Assembly (NCBI RefSeq): GCF_014705615.1
Contig: NZ_JACXJA010000038.1
Span: 1-64,000, forward strand
Origin: Paenibacillus oceani
GTDB taxonomy: Bacteria > Bacillota > Bacilli > Paenibacillales > NBRC-103111
Length of the DNA: 64,000 nucleotides
Direction of reading: 5' to 3'
The stretch's first letter is position 1, and each line of letters starts with the position of its first letter. A program made the translations under genes and the position numbers. The notes under the pieces were generated by a model. It searched no databases, was not told where the DNA came from, and saw nothing but the letters and a program-made list of their open reading frames with translations. Below, one piece after another: positions 1 to 7,217 of this stretch.

Positions 1-111
1 GCTGTGTAATCCTTACACGAACTGTCGGAACGACAGGGTTAGCTTGGTGAACTTCTCTTCGTTAGAAGGGACTACCCAAGAATCTCGTGATTTTAGTCAT
101 GAGAGGTTCAA
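1..111 (+). mobile_element. Right end of an IS200/IS605-family (TnpB-type) element
   Basis: Three consecutive short hairpins end in TTCAA at 107-111, the layout of the right end of IS605-type elements. They are CTGTCG/CGACAG (22-27/31-36), CTTCT/AGAAG (52-56/64-68) and CTCGTGA/TCATGAG (84-90/97-103, one G-U pair). The block reading GAATCTCGTGATTTTAGTC followed by GAGGTTCAA closely resembles known TnpB-associated right ends. The tnpB gene itself would lie upstream, outside the window. Host sequence resumes at 112. The family assignment is from recognition; the left end cannot be seen. Confidence 0.75.
20..111 (+). ncRNA. Putative omega-RNA scaffold of a TnpB guide RNA
   Basis: In IS200/IS605 elements the transcript across the right end is the TnpB guide RNA: a structured scaffold ends at the element boundary and the flanking bases act as the guide. 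Here the three hairpins run to TTCAA at 107-111, so the guide would begin at 112 (AAAATTCCGTTTACGGACTA). The structure is visible; transcription and function are inferred. The 5' limit is unknown because the scaffold may begin inside tnpB. Confidence 0.55.
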
Positions 112-214
112 AAAATTCCGTTTACGGACTATCTATGACCGATATCAGGAGGTTGGGCTGACCGGCAGGTCGCTGGCCGTGAAGCTGCTCGCCGCGATGA
201 GGGAAAGGGGCTGA
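112..214 (+). pseudogene. 3' remnant of a YprA/MrfA-type DEAD/DEAH helicase gene
   Basis: After the mobile-element boundary a reading frame stays open to TGA at 212-214. Its tail reads EVGLTGRSLAVKLLAAMR, a pattern typical of the extreme C-terminus of YprA-type helicases, which normally follows a Cys cluster. That cluster is not present here, because the insertion sits directly upstream. The remnant ends six bases before mrfB, the usual partner of mrfA. The insertion therefore probably disrupted or truncated the helicase. The identification rests on a short tail plus gene context. Confidence 0.5.
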
Positions 215-219
215 AGCCC

Positions 220-1737
220 ATGAGCTCACTGAAAGACAAGCTTTCCCGGCTAACGAAAAGCAATGAGGCTTCCAAGAAGCCGGCCGTTCCGGAGGCGGAT
301 AAGCTTGCCGGTGATTCGTCAGTCCGAGTGGGCGCAGGCGTTTTGGCCGAAGCGGGTGTATCCGGTGCCGGAAGCATGGTCAGCACCGATACTGCAGGCG
401 AAGCCGGCCAGCTTGGTAGGTCTTGGGACCGGTTGGGAGCGAAGGCTCATCATAATGAGCGGGGACATTTCGTCATCCGCAGAATCGTATATCCTTTCGA
501 TTACCGTCACGGTACCTATTGTCTCGGCGATCTAATCGGCGAGGCGGAGCCGCTCGCTGCGCTGGGAGCTTCCGCGTCCAAAACCAAAGGAGGCCGAAGC
601 GGAACCTCGCGGCGAAGCTCCTCTGTTTCTGCTGATCCGGCACCGGCCGTATGCGCGAGGCATGACAGACTGTTGTTCCTGGATACGGAAACGACGGGCC
701 TCGGCGTCGGGGCGGGCAACGTCCCGTTTATGGTCGGGATCGGCTTTTATGAGCCGGATGGCTTTGTCGTGGAGCAGATGTTCATCCGCAACCCCGCCGA
801 GGAAGCGGCGATGCTGCATCATCTGCGGGAAAAGCTGGCGGAGCGCGACCTGCTCGTCTCGTACAACGGCAAATGCTTCGACTGGCCGATTATTAAAAAC
901 CGGTACATCCTGAACCGGCAAAAGGACGGAGCGGTTGACCCGGTTCATTACGACTTTCTGTATCCGTCGAGGAGCCTGTGGCGTAATACGCTGCCCTCGT
1001 GCCGTCTCAGTTCGGTGGAGCGCGAACGGCTCGGTCTCAGCCGCATCGATGACGTACCCGGTTCGCTGGCTCCGGCGCTTTACTTTCAATATTTGGCCGA
1101 AGGGGACGCGGCGCTGGTCGAAGGCGTATTTGAGCACAACGAGAAGGACGTGCTGACGTTAGCCTGCTTGGCCGTTCATTTTACCCGGCTGCTCGGCGGA
1201 CAGATTCCCCTGTCGCGGATGGAGCCGGAGGAACTCTACCGGCTGGCGCTGTGGCTCGATAAGCTGGGGCGTCCCGGCGAAGCGGAGGAGACGATGCGGG
1301 AGCTGCTCGATCGGGAGACGGACAACGCCGCCGACTACTGGCTTTCTGCGGCAAGTTTTTATAAGCGGCAAGGAAGATTTGGAGCGGCGGTCTCGCTCTG
1401 GGAGCGTTATATCGAACGCAAGCGCCGCGCGCGGGTTGTGACTCCGGAGCCTTATATCGAGCTGGCGATGTATTACGAGCATCGGGAAAAAGATTTGGAT
1501 AAGGCGCTGCAGTATGCCGAGCTGGCGCTGGAGCGGTCCATTGGACGGATGGCGGCCGTCCGCAAGGAAGGGGCTTCGGCGGAGGAAGCGGCAGCGATCC
1601 GCAAGCGCATCGACCGGCTGAGATTGAAGCGGGAAACCGCCGCGCAGCCGGCAAGAACGGCAAAGGCTCCGGCCACCCGAAAAAGCCGTCGTACCGCGGT
1701 TCGGACGGTTGAGGTGTGGCAGCAGACTTTGCTGTAG
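220..1737 (+). CDS. yprB: MrfB/YprB-like ribonuclease H-fold 3'-5' exonuclease
   Basis: A 505-residue protein with a low-complexity N-terminal ~140 residues, an RNase H-like DEDD exonuclease domain, and a C-terminal helical TPR-like region (about 330-480). Visible catalytic motifs are D155-T-E157 in LFLDTETTGLG, D221 in YNGKCFD, and H306...D310 in HNEKD. B. subtilis MrfB (YprB) is the nuclease partner of helicase MrfA in repair of mitomycin-type DNA damage. Start ATG follows GAAAGGGG. The end of the probable helicase gene lies immediately upstream but is cut by an IS605-type end, so this nuclease may now lack its partner. Confidence 0.85.
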   Translation: MSSLKDKLSRLTKSNEASKKPAVPEADKLAGDSSVRVGAGVLAEAGVSGAGSMVSTDTAGEAGQLGRSWDRLGAKAHHNERGHFVIRRIVYPFDYRHGTYCLGDLIGEAEPLAALGASASKTKGGRSGTSRRSSSVSADPAPAVCARHDRLLFLDTETTGLGVGAGNVPFMVGIGFYEPDGFVVEQMFIRNPAEEAAMLHHLREKLAERDLLVSYNGKCFDWPIIKNRYILNRQKDGAVDPVHYDFLYPSRSLWRNTLPSCRLSSVERERLGLSRIDDVPGSLAPALYFQYLAEGDAALVEGVFEHNEKDVLTLACLAVHFTRLLGGQIPLSRMEPEELYRLALWLDKLGRPGEAEETMRELLDRETDNAADYWLSAASFYKRQGRFGAAVSLWERYIERKRRARVVTPEPYIELAMYYEHREKDLDKALQYAELALERSIGRMAAVRKEGASAEEAAAIRKRIDRLRLKRETAAQPARTAKAPATRKSRRTAVRTVEVWQQTLL

Positions 1738-1818
1738 GATGAAAAAGAGGAAGCAATGGAAGGAAACCGATAGGACCGGAATACAATAAGGAATTGGCAG
1801 GAAGGAGCTGCTTCTGCG

Positions 1819-2637
1819 ATGAGCCGTCGCGAGAATAGCCACGCTTTTTTAATCGATTTGGACGGGACGATGTATGCAGGGAACTCGAAGATCGAGCATG
1901 CGGAACCTTTTATCGGGAGACTCCGGGAGCTGAAGCTCCCGTTTCTGTTTGTGACGAACAACTCTTCGAGGACGCCGGAGCAGGTGGCCGAGCATTTAAT
2001 CCGGATGGGGATAGCGGCAAAGCCGGAGGAGGTCGTCACTTCCTCGCAGGCGACTGCGCATTATATTGCTGGGCGTAAACCGGGAGCAAAGGTGTTCGTG
2101 ATCGGTGAAGCCGGTCTTAAAAGCGCGCTTGAGGGAGCGGGTCTGGAGCTTGTGGAAGATCAGCCCGATTATGTCGTACAGGGGATCGATAGGCAGTTCA
2201 ATTACGACAAGCTGGCGAGAGCCGTACAGTATATAACGGATGGCGCCGAATACGTGCTCACGAATCCGGACCGGCTGCTTCCTTCGGATGGCCGGCTCGT
2301 TCCCGGAGCAGGCTCGATCGCGGCTTCGATCCAAGGCGCGCTGCAGATCGAACCTGTCGTCATCGGCAAGCCGTATGAGCCGATCATGCGGTTCGCTTTG
2401 GAGCGGCTGACGTTTGCAGAGCAAGTATGGGCGGTAGGCGATAACCCGGCGACCGATATTTTGGCCGGTCAAGCGGCGGGTCTGCGGACTGCGCTCGTAC
2501 AGACGGGCATTGCGACGGCAGACAACGTCGAAGAGCTGCTGGAGCGTTCGGGAGCGTCGCCGGACCTGATCTGCTGCAACCTGGAAACGCTGCTGGAACG
2601 GTTGAACTTGCACCCGGAAGGGCAGGCTAGCAAGTAA
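1819..2637 (+). CDS. HAD-IIA family phosphatase (YutF/NagD-like)
   Basis: A 272-residue HAD hydrolase. Motif I is LIDLDGTMYAG (nucleophile D13, acid D15), motif II is TNNSS, motif III lies near GKPYEPIM, and motif IV is VGDNPATDILAG. The long cap between motifs II and III is typical of subfamily IIA (p-nitrophenylphosphatase/NagD type). The length matches the TIGR01457/YutF group of Gram-positive bacteria, whose members dephosphorylate small sugar or nucleotide phosphates. The start ATG follows GGAAGGAGC. It lies 81 bp after mrfB and 23 bp before the glycosylase gene, so co-transcription is likely. The substrate cannot be told from sequence. Confidence 0.85.
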   Translation: MSRRENSHAFLIDLDGTMYAGNSKIEHAEPFIGRLRELKLPFLFVTNNSSRTPEQVAEHLIRMGIAAKPEEVVTSSQATAHYIAGRKPGAKVFVIGEAGLKSALEGAGLELVEDQPDYVVQGIDRQFNYDKLARAVQYITDGAEYVLTNPDRLLPSDGRLVPGAGSIAASIQGALQIEPVVIGKPYEPIMRFALERLTFAEQVWAVGDNPATDILAGQAAGLRTALVQTGIATADNVEELLERSGASPDLICCNLETLLERLNLHPEGQASK

Positions 2638-2660
2638 AACAACCAAAAGAAGGAAATCCA

Positions 2661-3470
2661 ATGCCAGAACTTCCCGAAATGGAAACGTACCGCATGTTGT
2701 TAAGCCAGCGAATGCTGCATCAGCCGATCGTAACGGTCGAGGTCGAACGCGAGAAATCGATCAACGTCCCGGTCGCGGCGTTCCGTCAACGGGTCGAAGC
2801 CCGTTTCGTCACCGGCATATCCCGGAGAGCCAAACATCTGTTGTTTCACCTCGACAGCGGCGAGATATTGCTGCTCCATCTTATGCTTGGCGGCTGGATG
2901 TTTTACGGCACCGAAGAGGAGAAGCCGGACCGGACGACGCAGGTCGTGCTTTCGTTCGGACAGCGCAATTTGTATTTTATCGGATTGAGACTCGGTTTTT
3001 TACATCTGCTCAGCCGGGAGGAAGCGGACAGCCGTCTGGCGGAGCTGGGGCCGGAGCCGCTCGAGCCCGGATTTTCCGAAGCCGATCTGCAGCGCAGGCT
3101 GATGAGGAAACGGACGATGCTGAAGCCTGCGCTTGCCGACCAGAAGACGATTGCAGGGATCGGAAACTGCTACTCCGACGAAATCTGCTTTGATGCGGGC
3201 TTGCTGCCTACACGAAAAACCTACTCCTTGTCTCCGTCCGACTTCGGAGCTCTTTACCGTTCGATGAACCGGGTGCTGCGCGAAGCCATTCGGTTCGGCG
3301 GCTATATGGAGGACCCGCTATTTCCCGGGGATGCGCTTACGGGCGGGGTGAACAGCCGCTGCACCGTGTATGACAGAGGCGGGGAGCCGTGTATCCGCTG
3401 CGGAAGTCCGATTGTGCAGGAAGAGCTTGCTTCTCGCAAGGTGTTCTACTGCACGAGCTGCCAGCATTAA
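2661..3470 (+). CDS. Fpg/Nei family DNA glycosylase/AP lyase
   Basis: A 269-residue base-excision enzyme. It starts MPELPEME, so after Met removal Pro2 is the catalytic nucleophile and Glu3 is conserved. A lysine follows in SRRAKHLLFHL. The H2TH region is around KTIAGIGNCYSDEICF. The C-terminal zinc finger has CIRC and CTSC with an Arg in the hairpin (ASRKVFYC). These features place it in the Fpg/MutM-Nei superfamily that removes oxidised bases; the exact specificity (8-oxoG or oxidised pyrimidine) is not clear. It sits directly before nfo, which processes the products of such glycosylases. Confidence 0.88.
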   Translation: MPELPEMETYRMLLSQRMLHQPIVTVEVEREKSINVPVAAFRQRVEARFVTGISRRAKHLLFHLDSGEILLLHLMLGGWMFYGTEEEKPDRTTQVVLSFGQRNLYFIGLRLGFLHLLSREEADSRLAELGPEPLEPGFSEADLQRRLMRKRTMLKPALADQKTIAGIGNCYSDEICFDAGLLPTRKTYSLSPSDFGALYRSMNRVLREAIRFGGYMEDPLFPGDALTGGVNSRCTVYDRGGEPCIRCGSPIVQEELASRKVFYCTSCQH

Positions 3471-3491
3471 CGAACGAGGAGGAACCGATCC

Positions 3492-4334
3492 GTGTATTTC
3501 GGCGCTCACGTAAGCATTCGCCACGGTTTTCTGGAAGCCGCGAAGCAGACTCATCGCATGGGGGGACGCGCGTTTCAGTTTTTTCCGAAAAATCCGCGGA
3601 GCCTGTCGCTTAAAACGATGGACCGCCGCGACGCGGAAGCGTGTGCCGCTTTTTGCCGGGAACATGACATCCGTTCGATCGCCCATACGCCATATCCGAC
3701 GAATCTGGCCGCAGATGCCGGAGAGCGCAGACAGATCGTCGTCCGCTCGCTGCTGAACGATCTGGAGATTGCCGACGCTTGCGGAGCGGTAGGCGTTGTC
3801 GTCCATTTCGGCATATACAAAGGGGCGGAACGGCTCGACGGGTACAAAAATATTGTAGCCACGTTAAATGAAGTGGTTGAACAGTGGGAAGGAACGTCGC
3901 AACTGCTGATCGAAAACCAGTCGGGCGAGCACGCCCGGATGGGGATGACGTTCGAGGAGCTGACCGGAATCCGCAATTTGTGTGCCCATCCGCACAAGGT
4001 CGGATTTTGCCTGGATACGTGCCACGCGTTCGCCAGCGGATTATGGGACGGCTCGAACTGGGGCGAGGTCGAGGCCAAGGGCGTTTCGCTCGGCTATTTC
4101 GACGAGCTGAAGGCCGTTCATCTGAACGACTCCGTTTACCCTCACCAATCGTACAAAGACCGACACGCCAACATCGGCAAAGGGGAAATCGGGGAGACGT
4201 CTTTGCGCAAGCTGCTGGAGTCCCCCTACCTCCGGCATATTCCGATCGTGCTGGAGACGCCGACGCCGGAGGCCGGCACGCATAGGGAAGAAATTGCGAA
4301 GCTAAAATTTGTAAGCGGAGAGGGAAACGGATGA
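3492..4334 (+). CDS. nfo: Deoxyribonuclease IV (AP endonuclease Nfo)
   Basis: A 280-residue TIM-barrel AP endonuclease that cuts the backbone 5' of abasic sites. Metal-binding motifs of the family are visible in order: VVHFGIYKG, LLIENQSGEH, GFCLDTCHAFASG, AVHLNDS, RHANIGKGEIG and PIVLETPTPE. The start is GTG at 3492, eight bases after AGGAGG. It follows the glycosylase gene by 21 bp and overlaps the next gene by four bases (ATGA), so the repair genes look translationally coupled. Length is normal for bacterial Nfo. Confidence 0.95.
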   Translation: MYFGAHVSIRHGFLEAAKQTHRMGGRAFQFFPKNPRSLSLKTMDRRDAEACAAFCREHDIRSIAHTPYPTNLAADAGERRQIVVRSLLNDLEIADACGAVGVVVHFGIYKGAERLDGYKNIVATLNEVVEQWEGTSQLLIENQSGEHARMGMTFEELTGIRNLCAHPHKVGFCLDTCHAFASGLWDGSNWGEVEAKGVSLGYFDELKAVHLNDSVYPHQSYKDRHANIGKGEIGETSLRKLLESPYLRHIPIVLETPTPEAGTHREEIAKLKFVSGEGNG

Positions 4335-4702
4335 TCGATTTGTATTTGGACGACATGCGCAAGTGTCCGAAAGGGTTCGTGCTGGCCAAAAACGCGGAGG
4401 AATGCGTCGAGCTGCTGCGGGAATGCGAAGTGCGGGTGCTGTCTTTGGATTTCGATCTGGGCTGGGGCGCCCCGAACGGGATGGAAGTCGTCCGCTTTCT
4501 CGTTGCGGAGCAAAAGTATCCGGCTTATATTTATTTGCATTCGTCGAGCGCCGCAGGGCGTTCCGCGATGTATCATATGTTGTATACGAACAAGCCGGAT
4601 CATGTCCGGTTATTCAACCATCCCATGCCGGAAGAACTGCTGCGCCTGATCGCAAGCGGCAAATTCGAGGTGGAAAACGAGTCCGCACATAAGCTACAAT
4701 AG
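4331..4702 (+). CDS. Small stand-alone receiver-like (cyclic-phosphate processing REC) protein
   Basis: A 123-residue protein with a receiver-like fold. It has an N-terminal acidic pair (LYLDDMRKCP), a strand with acidic residues (LSLDFDLGWG) at the phosphoacceptor position, and no output domain. This matches the cREC group predicted from gene-neighbourhood studies to take part in cyclic-phosphate RNA-end processing; the biochemical role is not established. Its ATG overlaps the nfo stop codon, so it is probably made together with Nfo, which is an unexpected partnership. Family assignment is moderately sure and function is open. Confidence 0.7.
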   Translation: MIDLYLDDMRKCPKGFVLAKNAEECVELLRECEVRVLSLDFDLGWGAPNGMEVVRFLVAEQKYPAYIYLHSSSAAGRSAMYHMLYTNKPDHVRLFNHPMPEELLRLIASGKFEVENESAHKLQ

Positions 4703-4720
4703 GATAGGTCTTTCTTACAG

Positions 4721-4902
4721 TGCGAGTTCAAAAAGTCCGGTTTTCAGCACCGAGAAGAAGGGATGAAGCTAGGAAATGAGGAGCGGAGCGTAGCGTAGTG
4801 GGAGTTTTTGTGAGCACCGGAAGTTCCGGCTGAATTCCATATTCGATGTCGAGTAGACTTCCTGATCGGCTTCGAGATCATAAGCGGACTTTTTGAACAA
4901 CC
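4721..4902. mobile_element. MITE R1, full copy (182 bp) with target-site duplication
   Basis: A non-coding element has terminal inverted repeats containing a perfect 14-bp match, GTTCAAAAAGTCCG at 4726-4739 and its complement at 4885-4898. It is flanked by the 8-bp direct repeat TCTTACAG (4713-4720 and 4903-4910), the footprint of transposition. No coding capacity is seen. A shortened copy lies at 9384-9468. The parent transposase is not in the window. It separates the repair operon from the ABC ATPase gene. Confidence 0.85.
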
Positions 4903-4944
4903 TCTTACAGGAGCTTGAGTATATCTGAAGGCGGTGTGCGGATT

Positions 4945-5709
4945 TTGATCCAGCTGGACAATATTCATTTTATACGCGGGGAACGTACGATTTTAAACGA
5001 TGTCAATATGCATATGCGTCAGGGAGAGAACTGGGTCATTCTCGGCAAAAACGGCTCGGGAAAAACGACGGTTCTGGAGCTGATTACCGGCTACCAATTC
5101 CCGAGCTCGGGCAAAGTACGCGTACTGGGCCAGCCTTACGGGGAAATCGATCTGCGGATGGTGCGCAATAAGATCGGCTACATCAGCCAGTCGCTGATGG
5201 AGAAGCTGACGATGCGCGACCCGGTATGGGAAGTAGTCGCTACCGGCGAATACGGATTTTTGCGGTTTTATCAGGATATTCCGGATGAAGTGAAGCGCAA
5301 GGCGATCGAGAAGCTGGAGCAGGTCCGTCTGCCGCACGTGGCAGAACAACCGTTGGGGTCGCTTTCGCAAGGGGAACGCAAAAAAATTATGCTTGCGCGC
5401 GCCTTGATGACCGATCCGTCGGTGCTCATCCTGGACGAGCCTTGCTCGGGCCTCGATCTGTTCGAAAGAGAGCAATTGCTTGAAGATATTCAGGAGCTGG
5501 GCAAAACGGGAATACTCCTGGTATATGTCACTCACCATATCGAAGAGATTGTTCCGGTTTTTACCCATATCGCCTTGATGGATCAGGGCAAAATCGTGGC
5601 ACAGGGCGAGAAGAAGCAAGTATTGACCGCCCAACTGCTGCGCGACGCTTATCAAGTGCCGGTAGAGATCGACTGGATCAAGGACCGGCCCTGGATTCAC
5701 GTTGTTTAA
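4945..5709 (+). CDS. ABC transporter ATP-binding protein (no permease nearby)
   Basis: A ~254-residue ABC ATPase with Walker A GKNGSGKTT, Q-loop in YISQSLMEK, signature LSQGERKK, Walker B VLILDEPCSG and switch His in VTHHIEE. The best start is TTG at 4945 (MIQLDNIHF), nine bases after GAAGGCGG; an upstream TTG at 4915 is badly placed relative to its ribosome site. No permease or binding protein lies beside it. It resembles the YlmA-type orphan ATPases, so the transported substrate cannot be predicted. MITE R1 ends about 40 bp upstream and may have altered the original promoter region. Confidence 0.85.
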   Translation: MIQLDNIHFIRGERTILNDVNMHMRQGENWVILGKNGSGKTTVLELITGYQFPSSGKVRVLGQPYGEIDLRMVRNKIGYISQSLMEKLTMRDPVWEVVATGEYGFLRFYQDIPDEVKRKAIEKLEQVRLPHVAEQPLGSLSQGERKKIMLARALMTDPSVLILDEPCSGLDLFEREQLLEDIQELGKTGILLVYVTHHIEEIVPVFTHIALMDQGKIVAQGEKKQVLTAQLLRDAYQVPVEIDWIKDRPWIHVV

Positions 5710-5758
5710 TGACATCCACTATTCATACAGTGAATGATAGAAACGTTGAGGTGCATCG

Positions 5759-6817
5759 ATGAACGAGCAAGCCGACACCGCCGCCGCCTCGCAATTTGTC
5801 GTTACGTCCAACCACGGATTTGCGGCATATGCTCAAGACGAGCTGCGGGCGCTGGTACCGGGAACGAAGTTTGAACCCTTGATCACAGATGAAACGTACC
5901 TGATGCGGATTCCGCTCGATCGTGAGGCGGCGATCCGCCGCATTACGTCGCATGAGCCTATTTTCCTGAGACATATGCATCCGATTGACAGAACGGTCGG
6001 AACTTCCGGTACGGCGGAAGATGTCAGCCTGTTGGCCGATTTGGCGGGTCAGCTGTTTTTGGACGGGTTCGATGGGGAGATCGGCAAAGTCACGGTGCAG
6101 ATTCGCAAGGCGGAGCGATATGAGAGCGAATATTCCCCAGCCGAGCTTCGGGAAGCGATATCCGGCGTATTGCTTGAGCGCTGCGGGGTGGAATCCGTAG
6201 TGAAAGAAGCGGACCGGATCGTATCGGTATTTTTGTCGTCCGGCGCCGCATACATAGGCGTCTCGGCATCTGCGGACAATTTGTCCGATTGGCCGGGCGG
6301 AGCGGTGCGCTACCGAAAGGAAGAGGGACAGGTGTCCCGGGCGAAGTTCAAGCTGCTGGAGGCGGAATACGCATTCGGGCTGGAGCTGTCCCGGTTTCGC
6401 AAAGCGCTCGATATCGGGGCTGCCCCGGGAGGGTGGACCTCGCTGCTGCTGGAGCGGGGGGCGGAAGTGACAGCCGTCGATCCTGCGGATCTGCATCCCG
6501 ATCTGCTCGGACATCCCCAATTGACCTATCTGAAGCGAAATGCCGGAGAAGTCGCTTTCCGCAGCGCTTCTTATGATCTGCTTGTATGCGATATGAGCTG
6601 GAGTCCGAAGCAGATGATCAAGCTGATCCTGCCGCTGCTTGACGCCTTGCGTCCCGGAGGGGCCGCTGTTATTACGCTGAAGCTGATGCACGGCAAGCCG
6701 TTTCAGACGGTGAAGGATTCGGTTCGGATGATGCAGCCGGTCATGCAGCTGCGCAAAGCGAAGCAGTTGTTTCATAACCGGGACGAGCTTACTGTTTATT
6801 TGCAAAAAATCAATTGA
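5759..6817 (+). CDS. FtsJ/RlmM-like SAM-dependent RNA methyltransferase
   Basis: A 352-residue protein. The N-terminal half (about 1-180) looks like the RNA-binding/THUMP-like region seen in RlmM relatives. The C-terminal half is a Rossmann methyltransferase with the SAM loop ALDIGAAPGGWTSLL. The K-D-K catalytic pattern of 2'-O-ribose methyltransferases is visible: Lys in SRAKFKLLEAE, Asp in LVCDMSWSPKQM and Lys in VITLKLMHGK. It probably methylates ribosomal RNA, but the site is not determined. ATG follows TTGAGGTG. It stands alone, with a T-box leader downstream. Confidence 0.8.
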   Translation: MNEQADTAAASQFVVTSNHGFAAYAQDELRALVPGTKFEPLITDETYLMRIPLDREAAIRRITSHEPIFLRHMHPIDRTVGTSGTAEDVSLLADLAGQLFLDGFDGEIGKVTVQIRKAERYESEYSPAELREAISGVLLERCGVESVVKEADRIVSVFLSSGAAYIGVSASADNLSDWPGGAVRYRKEEGQVSRAKFKLLEAEYAFGLELSRFRKALDIGAAPGGWTSLLLERGAEVTAVDPADLHPDLLGHPQLTYLKRNAGEVAFRSASYDLLVCDMSWSPKQMIKLILPLLDALRPGGAAVITLKLMHGKPFQTVKDSVRMMQPVMQLRKAKQLFHNRDELTVYLQKIN

Positions 6818-6834
6818 TCTCGACTTGGCGCTGT

Positions 6835-7150
6835 GATACACTTAACGACAAATTGATCAGCCAATAAATCGATGAAGAGGAAGAGTAGACGCTTCCCCTG
6901 TTCCCAGAGAGTCGGCGGTATGGTGCGAGCCGATGTGCAGCCAGCGTCAAAAATCACCTCGGAGACGGGACCCGAATGCAAGTAGGGAACACGGATTTCC
7001 ACCGTTACCAGGAACGGCATATGATGGTATGCCGACAAGAAGCGCCGGAGCTTCGTCTTGTTGCCGTATGTTTACGGTAACGACGATTTGCCGGAATTAG
7101 GGTGGTACCGCGAGATCGCTCTCGTCCCTTTTGGGATGAGGGCTTTTTTT
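6835..7150 (+). promoter_or_regulatory. T-box riboswitch leader, probably isoleucine-specific
   Basis: The canonical T-box core AATTAGGGTGGTACCGCG lies at 7095-7112. It is followed by an intrinsic terminator (CTCTCGTCCC/GGGATGAGGG plus a T run, 7118-7150) that competes with the antiterminator. Upstream is a long stem I with AGAGAGTCGG-type sequence. The likely specifier codon is ATC at 6953-6955 (AAAATCACCTCGG), which reads isoleucine. Uncharged tRNA-Ile would stabilise the antiterminator and switch on the threonine dehydratase gene, the first step of isoleucine synthesis. The adjacent ACC (Thr) is a less likely specifier. Confidence 0.92.
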
Positions 7151-7217
7151 GTTTTCTCGACCAAATAACAAATGAGGTGGTTTAGATGGGGATTACCAAG
7201 TCGGGTATCGGGACATC

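Noticed and set aside
5717-5738. ATTCATACAGTGAAT as a FadR-type operator before the methyltransferase gene
   Set aside because: Short imperfect symmetry and unrelated downstream gene; more likely a chance hairpin.
5723-6841. 372-codon minus-strand frame over the methyltransferase gene
   Set aside because: The plus-strand protein has the full SAM and catalytic motifs; the antisense product has none.
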